Of a stretch of DNA of 64,000 nucleotides, positions 17,201 through 24,199 are shown piece by piece. The translations under genes were made by a program, and so were the position numbers. Below the pieces are notes generated by a model. It was not told the DNA's origin, did not search any database, and was given only the letters and a program-made list of their open reading frames with translations. The stretch covers positions 62,001 to 126,000 of the forward strand of contig JASHPJ010000078.1 in the NCBI GenBank assembly GCA_030038195.1, written 5' to 3'. This DNA comes from Acidobacteriaceae bacterium. Its GTDB lineage: Bacteria > Acidobacteriota > Terriglobia > Terriglobales > Acidobacteriaceae. How positions within the stretch are numbered: the first letter of the stretch is position 1; the number at the start of each line of letters is the position of its first letter.

Positions 17201-18332
17201 CGCCGCCGGAGACTTCTACGTCAAGCGTGTTCTCTTCGAGGTCATTGATGCTGCACACAGCGGTGGAGGACGTGCTGGTACACACCCCGGGATCGTAACC
17301 ATTGGCGCCTTTGATCTCTTCCGGAGTTGTGCCGGCCGGCAGACTGAAGGCGCTCTTATAGCTGCTTACGTCGTTAGTCGAATTACACGGAGAACCGGAT
17401 TGACCGAGGCAGATATCGCTGGTTCCAGCAATGGCGATGATCTGGTTCGTTCCTGTGATATCTGCGTTCCACAGCGGCTGCACGTTGTAGATTGTGGCAA
17501 AATCGTTCGGGGAGACATCTTCTTCCGCGAAAGTGTCGCTGGTGGCCGGAAAGGTGAACAGTGGACGCGGCCCGGCCGTCTTGGCGGAAGCCGACGCGCC
17601 GATGGAAAGCGGACTCAATGAAGCCGCGCTGCCCCCCGGGCTCCCTACACGCTGCCATTTGCCCAGCTCGTGGTTGAATTGCACCACGCTGCCCACCTTG
17701 TGCAGCGGATGCGGATGGAAGTCGTGAAGCTGCTTGATGCCCACCACCACTGGCGCCAGCGCGGCCGGAATCTGTGGATTGATCATGTTGGCGATGTGCG
17801 CGACGCCGTTGACCGAGAGATGGTGAATCGAGGTATGGAAGGCGCTCTGCACCAGACCGGCCGTGCCGCTGAAGGTGATCGACATGCGGTCCTTGGCCGT
17901 GTGGGAAACGGTAAATCCCTGGCTGGCGAGCCAGTTGGTGATGGTGGCAATGTCGGCGAGCGAGGGGCCGAACCGCTCGCCGATCTGGTCGGCCGTGAGC
18001 CACTGGTGGAAGTAAGGCGAGCCCGAATCGTATTCGCCTTGCACATAGGCGTCGAAGGCCGCCTGCTGCTCAGGGCTGCGGCTCAGCACCAGGACCAGGT
18101 CCTGCATGGGCAGGGAAGAACTGACCGGGCCGCGGTCGTTGTGCGCGTTCGCAGCCGGGATCACGTTCCCGTGGAGCGTAACCAACTGGTTCTCGTCGAT
18201 GGGAGTGACAATGCGGACTTCAGGGCGGACTTCAGGCGCGGCCTGCTGGGCGATGGCGGCAACCGAAAACGACACGGCCGTAAGCGCCGCGCCAGCAAGG
18301 GCGCGCAAGGGGAGCGAACGCAAATTTGTCAT
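14256..18332 (-). CDS. Secreted S53 (sedolisin/kumamolisin) protease with Ig-like repeats and C-terminal membrane/lipobox-like tail
   Basis: 1358 residues from ATG 18332, where a signal peptide begins (about 1-29, ending SFSVAAIA-QQ). A longer in-frame start upstream gives a basic non-family extension. The pro-domain is at about 40-215. The S53 catalytic domain is about 265-875, with Glu367/Asp371 (ENTLDVE), oxyanion Asp463 (SGDSG) and nucleophile Ser725 (GGTSVATP). Many Cys and low-complexity Asn/Ser loops suggest disulfides and an extracellular site. Three Ig-like (Big_3-type) repeats of about 100 residues follow, then a beta-rich module. The tail has two hydrophobic stretches (about 1275-1289 and 1297-1311) separated by RRRSWR, then LSAC (Cys1313), a Gly/Ser run and a final beta strand. 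It is predicted to degrade proteins at acidic pH outside the cell, possibly while tethered. Confidence 0.92.
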   Translation of the reverse strand: MTNLRSLPLRALAGAALTAVSFSVAAIAQQAAPEVRPEVRIVTPIDENQLVTLHGNVIPAANAHNDRGPVSSSLPMQDLVLVLSRSPEQQAAFDAYVQGEYDSGSPYFHQWLTADQIGERFGPSLADIATITNWLASQGFTVSHTAKDRMSITFSGTAGLVQSAFHTSIHHLSVNGVAHIANMINPQIPAALAPVVVGIKQLHDFHPHPLHKVGSVVQFNHELGKWQRVGSPGGSAASLSPLSIGASASAKTAGPRPLFTFPATSDTFAEEDVSPNDFATIYNVQPLWNADITGTNQIIAIAGTSDICLGQSGSPCNSTNDVSSYKSAFSLPAGTTPEEIKGANGYDPGVCTSTSSTAVCSINDLEENTLDVEVSGGVAPGAQVVLVTSGYNTDATNDPIQDDAQYIEENINNSSSPLNGARIMSVSYGQCELGEGTTGNVDYYNLWQTAAAEGLAVFVASGDSGSPSCDDGGDTYGNPYSAQYGLSVSGLASTPFNTAVGGTDFSWCQPTVSGSNVDNCPTSAASNDWNYTSNNSNNSSAKGYVPEIPWNDTCENPILGKYLETYASASGISGVSTPEEACNFVENDWYEIYESILDQYGEQDAQESMLAGYVDTVGGSGGESNCVVNNDSSDQDNPSCTTSATSVNVGSSTVNLSNDGWPVPSWQTGITGTSSLTSRGIPDVSFFSGDGALDSATLICLETVTGGDCTASTVADTALEIGGTSVATPEMAGVMALINQKAGASQGLPNKQLYELATKQTYSSCSAESVTTSSSCYFQSIDEGTNAMPCSLGEAGAEGGAIYTGNGWYVDPDSAYTGAISPNCTAINSADAGGIGTLISSGTTPAYNATAGYNLATGLGSLNVANVVNAWVSNAGTHTATVTAQLSATKIAANTALTVTVTVTGNDGPPTGNVTVSGGGANGTGTLNSSGVATVTIPANSLAVGSDTLTIAYGGDSTYASANTTASVTVSAIAPTVAVNAPTTVNSENALTVTVTVSGPLGSATPTGTVTLTAGSYSSSAATLSSQGTASITIPANTLSAGAVTLTATYSGDTTYTSATGSEPITVVTVTLLTPTITVTPAKTSIDSGQSLAVVVNVSGSGAVPTGTVSLSAGTCTASTAACAVTALGSGNANASFTIPANSLSAPSATITATYSGDAVYAAGTGSASVTVTASAYALTATTPAAISPGSTATSTITGNTSSTDYTGTVTLNSCTLTTSSVTNPTDPPSCSITGTITYANGTATGSGTATVTTTNTTAMLNIRPGSKGWLRAAGGTALAFLLFFGIPARRRSWRGLLGMVILLASLGGLSACGGGSSSGGGGGGSSTSAGTYTFTVTGQGSDPASTSESTTFTVTVN

Positions 18333-18802
18333 GGTGGCTGTCCTGGTCCTCTTCCTTCGGAGAAACCCTCGAGTTGAAGAAAAGTTGTGTTGCCGCGGCG
18401 GGTTGCGGCAATCTGAGTGATGAGGCTGAGTGATGACTCGCGGCGACGCCCTTACGCACAGCCATCCGCGCCCACGGCGCAGAGTCCTGCGCGGAGAGGG
18501 TGTGCGCAACCGCACGGGCCGAAGATCGTACGCCCAAGTTCATTCCTGCACATTTCGCACTGCAGAACCGCAAAAATCAGGAGAAACTGGGAAAAGACAA
18601 GTTGTCGCAACCAAATGACCGGCGCATCTGGTCTGCTTAGACGATGCCTGTCTTTAAACGTTGACCGCATGAGGCAAATCGGCATGCTCCACTTTGCCGG
18701 AAAGACCTGAGCAGAAATGGATCAGCAGGTTTCCGATTGCAATAGACAATTCATTTCGGATTGTATATTATTCGTTTTCCTGATCATGCCAGGAGCCCCG
18801 TG
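18333..18802. other. Divergent intergenic region between S53 protease and lutA
   Basis: It carries the leaders of both genes. Visible features are a TTGCCGC/GCGGCAA stem (18390-18411), two direct copies of TGAGTGATGA (18414-18423 and 18427-18436), and the pair of TTTC-type repeats listed separately. The lutA-proximal part is distinctly AT-richer than the surroundings, as expected for a promoter. No gene is seen. Confidence 0.55.
18730..18765 (+). promoter_or_regulatory. Direct repeats upstream of lutA, candidate operator
   Basis: TTTCCGATTGCA (18730-18741) and TTTCGGATTGTA (18754-18765) match at 10 of 12 positions, 24 bp apart, about 40 bp before the lutA start. They lie in the AT-rich promoter zone, so they may be regulator sites for the lut-rha operon. 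A TATATT at 18764-18769 could serve as a -10 box. This is pattern only. Confidence 0.3.
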
Positions 18803-19555
18803 ATGCGCGCCTCTCTCTTCATTACCTGTTATAACGATACACTCTTTCCCGAGACGGGACGCGCAGTGGTTACCTTGTTGGAAAGACTGGGTGTTGGGCT
18901 GGAGTTTCGCCCGCAGCAGACCTGCTGCGGGCAGATGCACGCCAACACCGGTTTCCGCACCGAGGCCTTCAGCCAGGCCAGGCGTTTTGTGCGGATGTAC
19001 CAGGATGCGGAGACGGTGGTGATTCCGTCGTCCTCCTGCGTGGCCATGATCCGCGACCAGTATCCGGGACTGTTTGAAGAGCTTGGCGACGAGACGCTGC
19101 GCCGGCAACTGGCTGCCCTGGTGCTGCGCGTCCATGAGCTGAGCGAATTCCTCATCGACGTGCTGGGCGTGGAGGATGTGGGAGCCTATTTCCCGCACCG
19201 GGTGACTTATCACGCCAGTTGCCACGGGCTGCGCAGTCTGCATCTGGCTGACCGCCCGGCCCGGCTGCTGGCCAAAGTACGCGGCATCGACCTGGTTCCT
19301 CTGCCCAACCTCGATCGCTGCTGCGGTTTTGGCGGCACATTTTCCGTCAAGAACGGCGAGGTCTCCTCCGCCATGCTGGCCGTCAAGCTGCAGGACGTTG
19401 CGTCCACGTGCGCCGAGTTCTGCACTGCTCTGGACAATAGCTGCCTCATGCACCTGGGTGGCGCCATGCATCGGCAGTATGCCGGCATGCGAACCATCCA
19501 CATGGCCGAGATTCTGGCCAGCACCGAGTCGGCTCCGGCGGAGGCGTTGAAGTGA
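18803..19555 (+). CDS. lutA: L-lactate utilization protein LutA (Fe-S oxidoreductase subunit)
   Basis: 250 residues from ATG 18803, which has AGGAG seven bases upstream. A start 42 nt earlier is open but has no ribosome site. Two cysteine-rich CCG-type domains are visible: TCCGQMHANTG (Cys41/42) after FITCYND, and YHASCHG followed by LDRCCGFGGTFSVKN. This matches the YkgE/LutA family. LutA, LutB and LutC form the non-flavin L-lactate dehydrogenase that oxidises L-lactate to pyruvate. The stop overlaps the LutB start (GTGA). This is the first gene of the lut-rha run. Confidence 0.93.
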   Translation: MRASLFITCYNDTLFPETGRAVVTLLERLGVGLEFRPQQTCCGQMHANTGFRTEAFSQARRFVRMYQDAETVVIPSSSCVAMIRDQYPGLFEELGDETLRRQLAALVLRVHELSEFLIDVLGVEDVGAYFPHRVTYHASCHGLRSLHLADRPARLLAKVRGIDLVPLPNLDRCCGFGGTFSVKNGEVSSAMLAVKLQDVASTCAEFCTALDNSCLMHLGGAMHRQYAGMRTIHMAEILASTESAPAEALK

Positions 19556-21012
19556 CCCACGCCGTGGCTGACCATCCGGTTCTCGATCCCACGGTTGCGC
19601 CGCCGTTCCCGGTGGCGGCGCTGCCGGTCCTGCGCAATCCGCAACTGCGCAAGAACGTGGCCCACGCCATGGACGTGATCCAGGCCAAGCGCGCCCGGCT
19701 GGTGGAGGAAAAAGCCGACTGGCAGGCGCTGCGCTCGGCCGGAGCGGCCATCCGCGACCATGTGCTTGAAAACCTGGGCGCGTATCTCGAGCAGTTCGAA
19801 GAGCGCTGCACGGCTGCCGGCGGCGTGGTGCACTGGGCCGCGGATGCCGCCGGCGCCCGGCGCATCGTCCTGGAAATTCTGCGCGCAGAAAAAGCCGCCG
19901 AGGTCATCAAGATCAAGAGCATGACCACGGCCGAGATCCAGCTCAACCCCTATCTCGAGGCCGCGGGCGTGGGCGTCTTCGAAACCGATCTCGCGGAGAT
20001 CATTCTGCAGCTCGGCAGGGAAGAGCCCTCGCATATCGTCGTGCCCGCGCTGCACGTCAACCGCAGCCAGGTGCGCGAAATCTTCGCGCGCAGCATGGGG
20101 ATCAGGGATCTCTCCGACAATCCGCAGGCGCTCACCGCCGCCGCGCGCAATTATCTGCGCCGGAAGTTTCTCACCGTGCCCACGGCCATCAGCGGCGCGA
20201 ATTTCCTGATCGCTGAAAGCGGCGGAGTTGCGGTGGTCGAGTCCGAGGGTAACGGCCGCATGTGCCTCACGCTGCCGCGCACCATGATCACCGTGGCTGG
20301 CATCGAGAAGGTGTTGCCGCGCTACCAGGACCTCGAGGTGATGCTGCAGGTGCTGGCGCGCTCGGCTACCGGCGAGCGCATGAACCCTTACACCTCGCTC
20401 TGGACTGGCGTAACGCCGGGCGATGGCCCGCAGCGCTTCCATGTGATCCTGCTTGACAACGGCCGCTCGCAGATTCTTGGCCGCAAAACCGAGCGGCAGA
20501 CGCTGCGCTGCATCCGCTGCGCGGCCTGCATGAACGCCTGCCCGGTCTATCGGCAGACGGGCGGCCACGCCTACGGATCGGTGTATCCGGGCCCCATTGG
20601 CGCCATCCTCACGCCGCAGCTCATGCAGATGCACCATGCGCAATCGCTCCCCTATGCTTCGTCGCTGTGCGGAGCCTGCTACGAGGTCTGCCCGGTCAAG
20701 ATCAACATTCCCGAAGTGCTGATCGAGCTGCGCGCGCAGGTGACGGACCAGGAGCGCAGACAGGTGCGGCGTTTCTTCGATCCCATGTACCTAGGCATGC
20801 GCATGGCCGGCCTGCTGCTTTCGCGCGCGTGGCTCTTCCATGCCGCGCAGCGGATGGGCCGCCTGGGGCTGCGGTTCTTTACCGGCAAGGACGGATGGAT
20901 TCACTCCCTGCCCGGCATGGGTGCCCAATGGACCCAGACCCGCGACCTGCGCGGCATGCCGGGCGAGACCTTCCACGAGTGGTGGACGAAGCACAAAAAG
21001 GAGGCACGATGA
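19552..21012 (+). CDS. lutB: L-lactate utilization iron-sulfur protein LutB
   Basis: 486 residues from GTG 19552, overlapping the lutA stop by 4 nt. The N-terminal two thirds is the LUD (DUF162) domain. The C-terminal part carries ferredoxin-type clusters: CIRCAACMNACP (Cys320, 323, 326, 330) and CGACYEVCP (Cys373, 376, 380). Length and order match LutB/YkgF. It transfers electrons in the three-subunit lactate oxidation system. The stop overlaps the LutC start (ATGA), so all three subunits are translationally coupled. Confidence 0.94.
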   Translation: MTHAVADHPVLDPTVAPPFPVAALPVLRNPQLRKNVAHAMDVIQAKRARLVEEKADWQALRSAGAAIRDHVLENLGAYLEQFEERCTAAGGVVHWAADAAGARRIVLEILRAEKAAEVIKIKSMTTAEIQLNPYLEAAGVGVFETDLAEIILQLGREEPSHIVVPALHVNRSQVREIFARSMGIRDLSDNPQALTAAARNYLRRKFLTVPTAISGANFLIAESGGVAVVESEGNGRMCLTLPRTMITVAGIEKVLPRYQDLEVMLQVLARSATGERMNPYTSLWTGVTPGDGPQRFHVILLDNGRSQILGRKTERQTLRCIRCAACMNACPVYRQTGGHAYGSVYPGPIGAILTPQLMQMHHAQSLPYASSLCGACYEVCPVKINIPEVLIELRAQVTDQERRQVRRFFDPMYLGMRMAGLLLSRAWLFHAAQRMGRLGLRFFTGKDGWIHSLPGMGAQWTQTRDLRGMPGETFHEWWTKHKKEAR

Positions 21013-21707
21013 ACGCAGCGGCCTCGCCGCGCCAGCAGGCGCTCGAGCGCATTCGCGCCGCCACGCGGAACCCTGCCGCCTCGGTCGAGCCGGCGGGTTC
21101 TTACGCAAGCCTGCGCCGCGACTACATTGGCCACGGCGCGCTGCCTGCCGAGTCGCGCATCGCGCTCATGCTGGAGCGGCTGCGCGAGTACGACGCCGAG
21201 GTGACCGAATGCCCGCCGGAAGCGCTGCCGGCGACGATTGCCGCGCAGTTGCTGGCCAGCGGCCGTCACGCGTTTGTGGCTCCCGCAGGACTGCCCCAGG
21301 AGTGGCTCGCGCCGCAGTTCGCGTGGAAGGTGGATCGCGATCTGCCGGCGGCCGAGATCGAGCAGGCAGAAGGGGTGGTGACCACCTGCTTCTGCGCCAT
21401 CGCCGACTCCGGTACCATCGTCCTGCATCACTCCGCTTCGGAGGGCCGGCGCGTGCTGTCTCTGCTGCCCGACTGGCACCTGTGCATCCTGCGCGCCAGC
21501 CAGGTTGTGGAAACGCTGCCCGAGTATTTCAGCCTTTGTAAGCAACCGCCGCGCCTGGTTACCTGGATCTCCGGGCCCAGCGCCACGGCGGATATTGAGA
21601 TGACCCGCATCAAGGGGGTTCACGGGCCCCGATTCCTACATGTAATCTTGGTCCGCGACCCTGTCGCCGACCCAACATCGAATTTGCAACCGGACCAGGC
21701 GAGATAG
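21009..21707 (+). CDS. lutC: L-lactate utilization protein LutC
   Basis: 232 residues from ATG 21009, with AAGGAGG upstream and an ATGA overlap with lutB. The same frame is open further upstream inside lutB, but that part is only a shadow. LUD-domain features are CFCAIADSGTIVL, LPDWHLCILRASQVV and the C-terminal ISGPSATADIEM with KGVHGP, typical of LutC/YkgG. It is the third subunit of the lactate oxidation complex. rhaI follows after 21 nt, tying lactate oxidation to rhamnose catabolism. Confidence 0.93.
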   Translation: MNAAASPRQQALERIRAATRNPAASVEPAGSYASLRRDYIGHGALPAESRIALMLERLREYDAEVTECPPEALPATIAAQLLASGRHAFVAPAGLPQEWLAPQFAWKVDRDLPAAEIEQAEGVVTTCFCAIADSGTIVLHHSASEGRRVLSLLPDWHLCILRASQVVETLPEYFSLCKQPPRLVTWISGPSATADIEMTRIKGVHGPRFLHVILVRDPVADPTSNLQPDQAR

Positions 21708-21728
21708 GGCCGGCTAGGGGAAACAGCA

Positions 21729-22922
21729 ATGACACTTTCTGACTCGCAAACCCGCGATCTGGCATTCAAGGCCCTCGATTCGTTTCAGATCGAGATTCCT
21801 TCCTGGGGATTTGCCAATACCGGCACACGCTTTGGCAAGTTCGTGCAGGCAGCCGCAGCCAGCACCATCGAGGAAAAGTTCGCCGACGCAGCCGAGGTGA
21901 ACCGGCTCACCGGCGCTACGCCCACCATGGCGCTCCACGTTCTCTGGGACCTGCCCAACGGCCTCAGGGACGTGCCCGAAGTGCGCGCGCTCGAACGCCG
22001 CTTCGGCATCCGCTCCGGCTCTATCAATCCCAATCTCTTCCAGGACCAGGAGTACAAATACGGCTCGCTCTGCAACCCCTCGGCGGCCATCCGCGAGCAA
22101 GCTCTCGATCACATGCTCGTGTCGATCGAGATCGGCAAGGCGCTCGGCTCGCGCGACGTCTCGCTGTGGATGGCCGACGGCTCGAACTATCCCGGCACGC
22201 AGAGCATCCGCAAGCGCATTGGCTGGCTTGAAGACGCGCTGCGCGCCTGCCACGACCGGCTTGCGCCCAACCAGCGCCTTCTGGTCGAGTACAAGCCCTT
22301 CGAGCCGGCCTTTTATCACACCGATATTGCCGACTGGGGCATGTCTTCGCACTTTGCGCGCCACGCCGGGCCGCAGGCCTGCGTGCTGGTGGACACCGGC
22401 CATCATTATTCGGCGCAGAATATCGAGCAGGTCGTGGCCTGGCTGCTGCACACCGGCATGTTGGGCGGCTTCCACTTCAACGACCGCCGCTATGCCGACG
22501 ACGATCTCACGCTCGGCTCCATCGATCCCTACCAGATCTTCCGCATCTTCCACGAGATTCACCAGGCAGCAAGTGACGGCCTGGCCCTCGATGTGGCTTA
22601 CATGATCGACCAGAGCCACAACCTGAAAGGCAAAATCGAGGCCGTGGTGCAGACCGTGGTGACGGCGCAGGAACTGTATCTGAAGGCTGCGCTGGTGGAC
22701 CGCGAACGGCTGGCTGGATACCAGCAGTCCTGCGACCTCGTCGCCGCCGAGGAGCTGTACCGCGGCGCGTTCTGGCGCGACGTGCGTCCGCTCACCGCCG
22801 CATGGCGCGCGGCGCGCGGCCTGCCCGCCGATCCGATTGCCGCGTTGCGCGCCAGCGGCTACGTGGAGCGCATCGCCGGCGAGCGCGGCAGCCGCAGCTC
22901 CGCGGTGAGCAGCTATGCCTGA
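21729..22922 (+). CDS. rhaI: L-rhamnose isomerase, RhaI type
   Basis: 397 residues, close to the Pseudomonas stutzeri/Bacillus RhaI family rather than E. coli RhaA. Recognisable stretches are IPSWGFANTGTRF near the N-terminus, YKYGSLCN, WMADGSNYPGTQ, VEYKPFEPAFYHT (metal Glu), CVLVDTGHHYS (Asp/His), GFHFNDRRYADDD and YMIDQSHN. It is a metal-dependent TIM-barrel enzyme converting L-rhamnose to L-rhamnulose. AGGGGA lies seven bases before the ATG. It is placed between lutC and the regulator, probably in the same transcript. Confidence 0.93.
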   Translation: MTLSDSQTRDLAFKALDSFQIEIPSWGFANTGTRFGKFVQAAAASTIEEKFADAAEVNRLTGATPTMALHVLWDLPNGLRDVPEVRALERRFGIRSGSINPNLFQDQEYKYGSLCNPSAAIREQALDHMLVSIEIGKALGSRDVSLWMADGSNYPGTQSIRKRIGWLEDALRACHDRLAPNQRLLVEYKPFEPAFYHTDIADWGMSSHFARHAGPQACVLVDTGHHYSAQNIEQVVAWLLHTGMLGGFHFNDRRYADDDLTLGSIDPYQIFRIFHEIHQAASDGLALDVAYMIDQSHNLKGKIEAVVQTVVTAQELYLKAALVDRERLAGYQQSCDLVAAEELYRGAFWRDVRPLTAAWRAARGLPADPIAALRASGYVERIAGERGSRSSAVSSYA

Positions 22923-22985
22923 GCGCGTTGTTCTATGATATTGGTCGCGCTTTGCGCGGGGTGATTTTCGACACGGGGGGCGAGG

Positions 22986-24122
22986 TTGGCCAAGGCAAAG
23001 ATCAAGCGGCTTTACCTGATTCCGATTCTTTCCAAAGCGCTCGATGTGATCGAGCTGCTGGAGCGGGACCACGCGCCGCTGACCCTCGAAGACGTCTACC
23101 AGAAGACCAATATCTCCAAGACCAGCGTCTACCGCATCCTCAAGACGCTGGTGCATCGCGGCTACCTGGCCCAGACGCAAAGCGGCCAGTACCGGCTGGT
23201 TTCGCGTCCGCGCCGCCTGCACTTCGGCTTTGCGGTGCAGAGCGCGGAGATGCCGTTTTCGCAGGCTGTGGGCCAGAGCGTGGCCGCGGCCGCGGCCGCC
23301 TCCGGCGTTGAGCTGATCACGCTCGACAACCGCTACGATCCCGACGTGGCCGTGCGCAACGCCGAGGAGTTTGTGGCCAAGCGCGTTGACCTGGTGCTTG
23401 AATTTCAGGTGGAAGAAGCGGTGGCGCCGCGCGTGGCTCACATCTTCAAGAAGGCTGACATTCCGCTGATCGCCATCGACGTGCCGCACCCCAACGCCAC
23501 CTACTTTGGCGTGGACAACTTCGAGGTTGGCCACGAGGCCGGCTCGCTGCTGGCGCAGTACGCGCAGCGCAAGTGGAAGGGCAAGGTGGAGCGGGTTGTC
23601 GGCGTGGGATTCAGCGAGGCCGGCAGCTTCGTGCAGAGCCGCATTGCCGGCGCATTCGACGGCATCCGCGAGCGGCTGCCCGATCTGGCTGCCGACCGCT
23701 TTCATCAGATCGAGGGCCGCGGCATGCGCGAGCCCAGCCGCCGCGCCATGGCCGACTTTCTGCGTGCGGCCCGCCATGGCGAGCACACGCTGGTGGCCGC
23801 GGCCACTGACTCCAGTGCGCTCGGCGTCCTTGACGCCATCCGTGAGGCGGGCCATGAGCCGAACTTCGCCATCGTCGGCCAGGACTGCATTCCAGAAGTC
23901 CTCGAAGAGATGCGCAAAGGATCAAGCGCATTGATCGGGTCTATCTCTCACGAAGCGGAGAGCTACGGCCCGCGGCTGATCCAGCTCGGCATTGCGCTGC
24001 TGCGCGGCTACAGCGTTCCGCCCTACAACTACGTGCACCATCGCGCCGTGACCGCGGAGACGCTGGCCTCCGGCCAGGGCGTGGCAGCATCCCGCGCGGC
24101 TTCGTCCTCGGATTCCCTCTGA
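22986..24122 (+). CDS. Transcriptional regulator with IclR-type HTH fused to a sugar-binding (periplasmic-binding-like) domain
   Basis: 378 residues from TTG 22986, preceded by a G-rich GGGGGGCGAGG. Residues about 8-75 form an IclR-style winged helix (LSKALDVIELLERD, KTNISKTSVYRILKTL). Residues about 90-365 look like a type-I periplasmic sugar-binding fold (DPDVAVRNAEEFVAKRVDLV, FGVDNFEVGHEAGSLLAQ, FAIVGQDCIPEVLEEM), as in LacI-family effector domains, not the GAF-like IclR effector domain. It lies between rhaI and rhaEW and likely controls this operon in response to rhamnose or rhamnulose. No signal peptide is present, so it is cytoplasmic. Function by context; the domain combination is unusual. 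Confidence 0.85.
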   Translation: MAKAKIKRLYLIPILSKALDVIELLERDHAPLTLEDVYQKTNISKTSVYRILKTLVHRGYLAQTQSGQYRLVSRPRRLHFGFAVQSAEMPFSQAVGQSVAAAAAASGVELITLDNRYDPDVAVRNAEEFVAKRVDLVLEFQVEEAVAPRVAHIFKKADIPLIAIDVPHPNATYFGVDNFEVGHEAGSLLAQYAQRKWKGKVERVVGVGFSEAGSFVQSRIAGAFDGIRERLPDLAADRFHQIEGRGMREPSRRAMADFLRAARHGEHTLVAAATDSSALGVLDAIREAGHEPNFAIVGQDCIPEVLEEMRKGSSALIGSISHEAESYGPRLIQLGIALLRGYSVPPYNYVHHRAVTAETLASGQGVAASRAASSSDSL

Positions 24123-24199
24123 GAAAAGAATTTTCTATTGTTCCAAGCTGTATGATGGTAGTTGAGCTTGCAACAAATTCCCTTCAAAGACTGGTTCTT

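Noticed and set aside
18333-18515. Longer N-terminus for the S53 protease
   Set aside because: The Arg-rich extension precedes a normal signal peptide that starts at ATG 18332.
20667-21008. Longer N-terminus for LutC
   Set aside because: The stretch lies inside lutB and is not LutC-like, and a strong ribosome site precedes ATG 21009.
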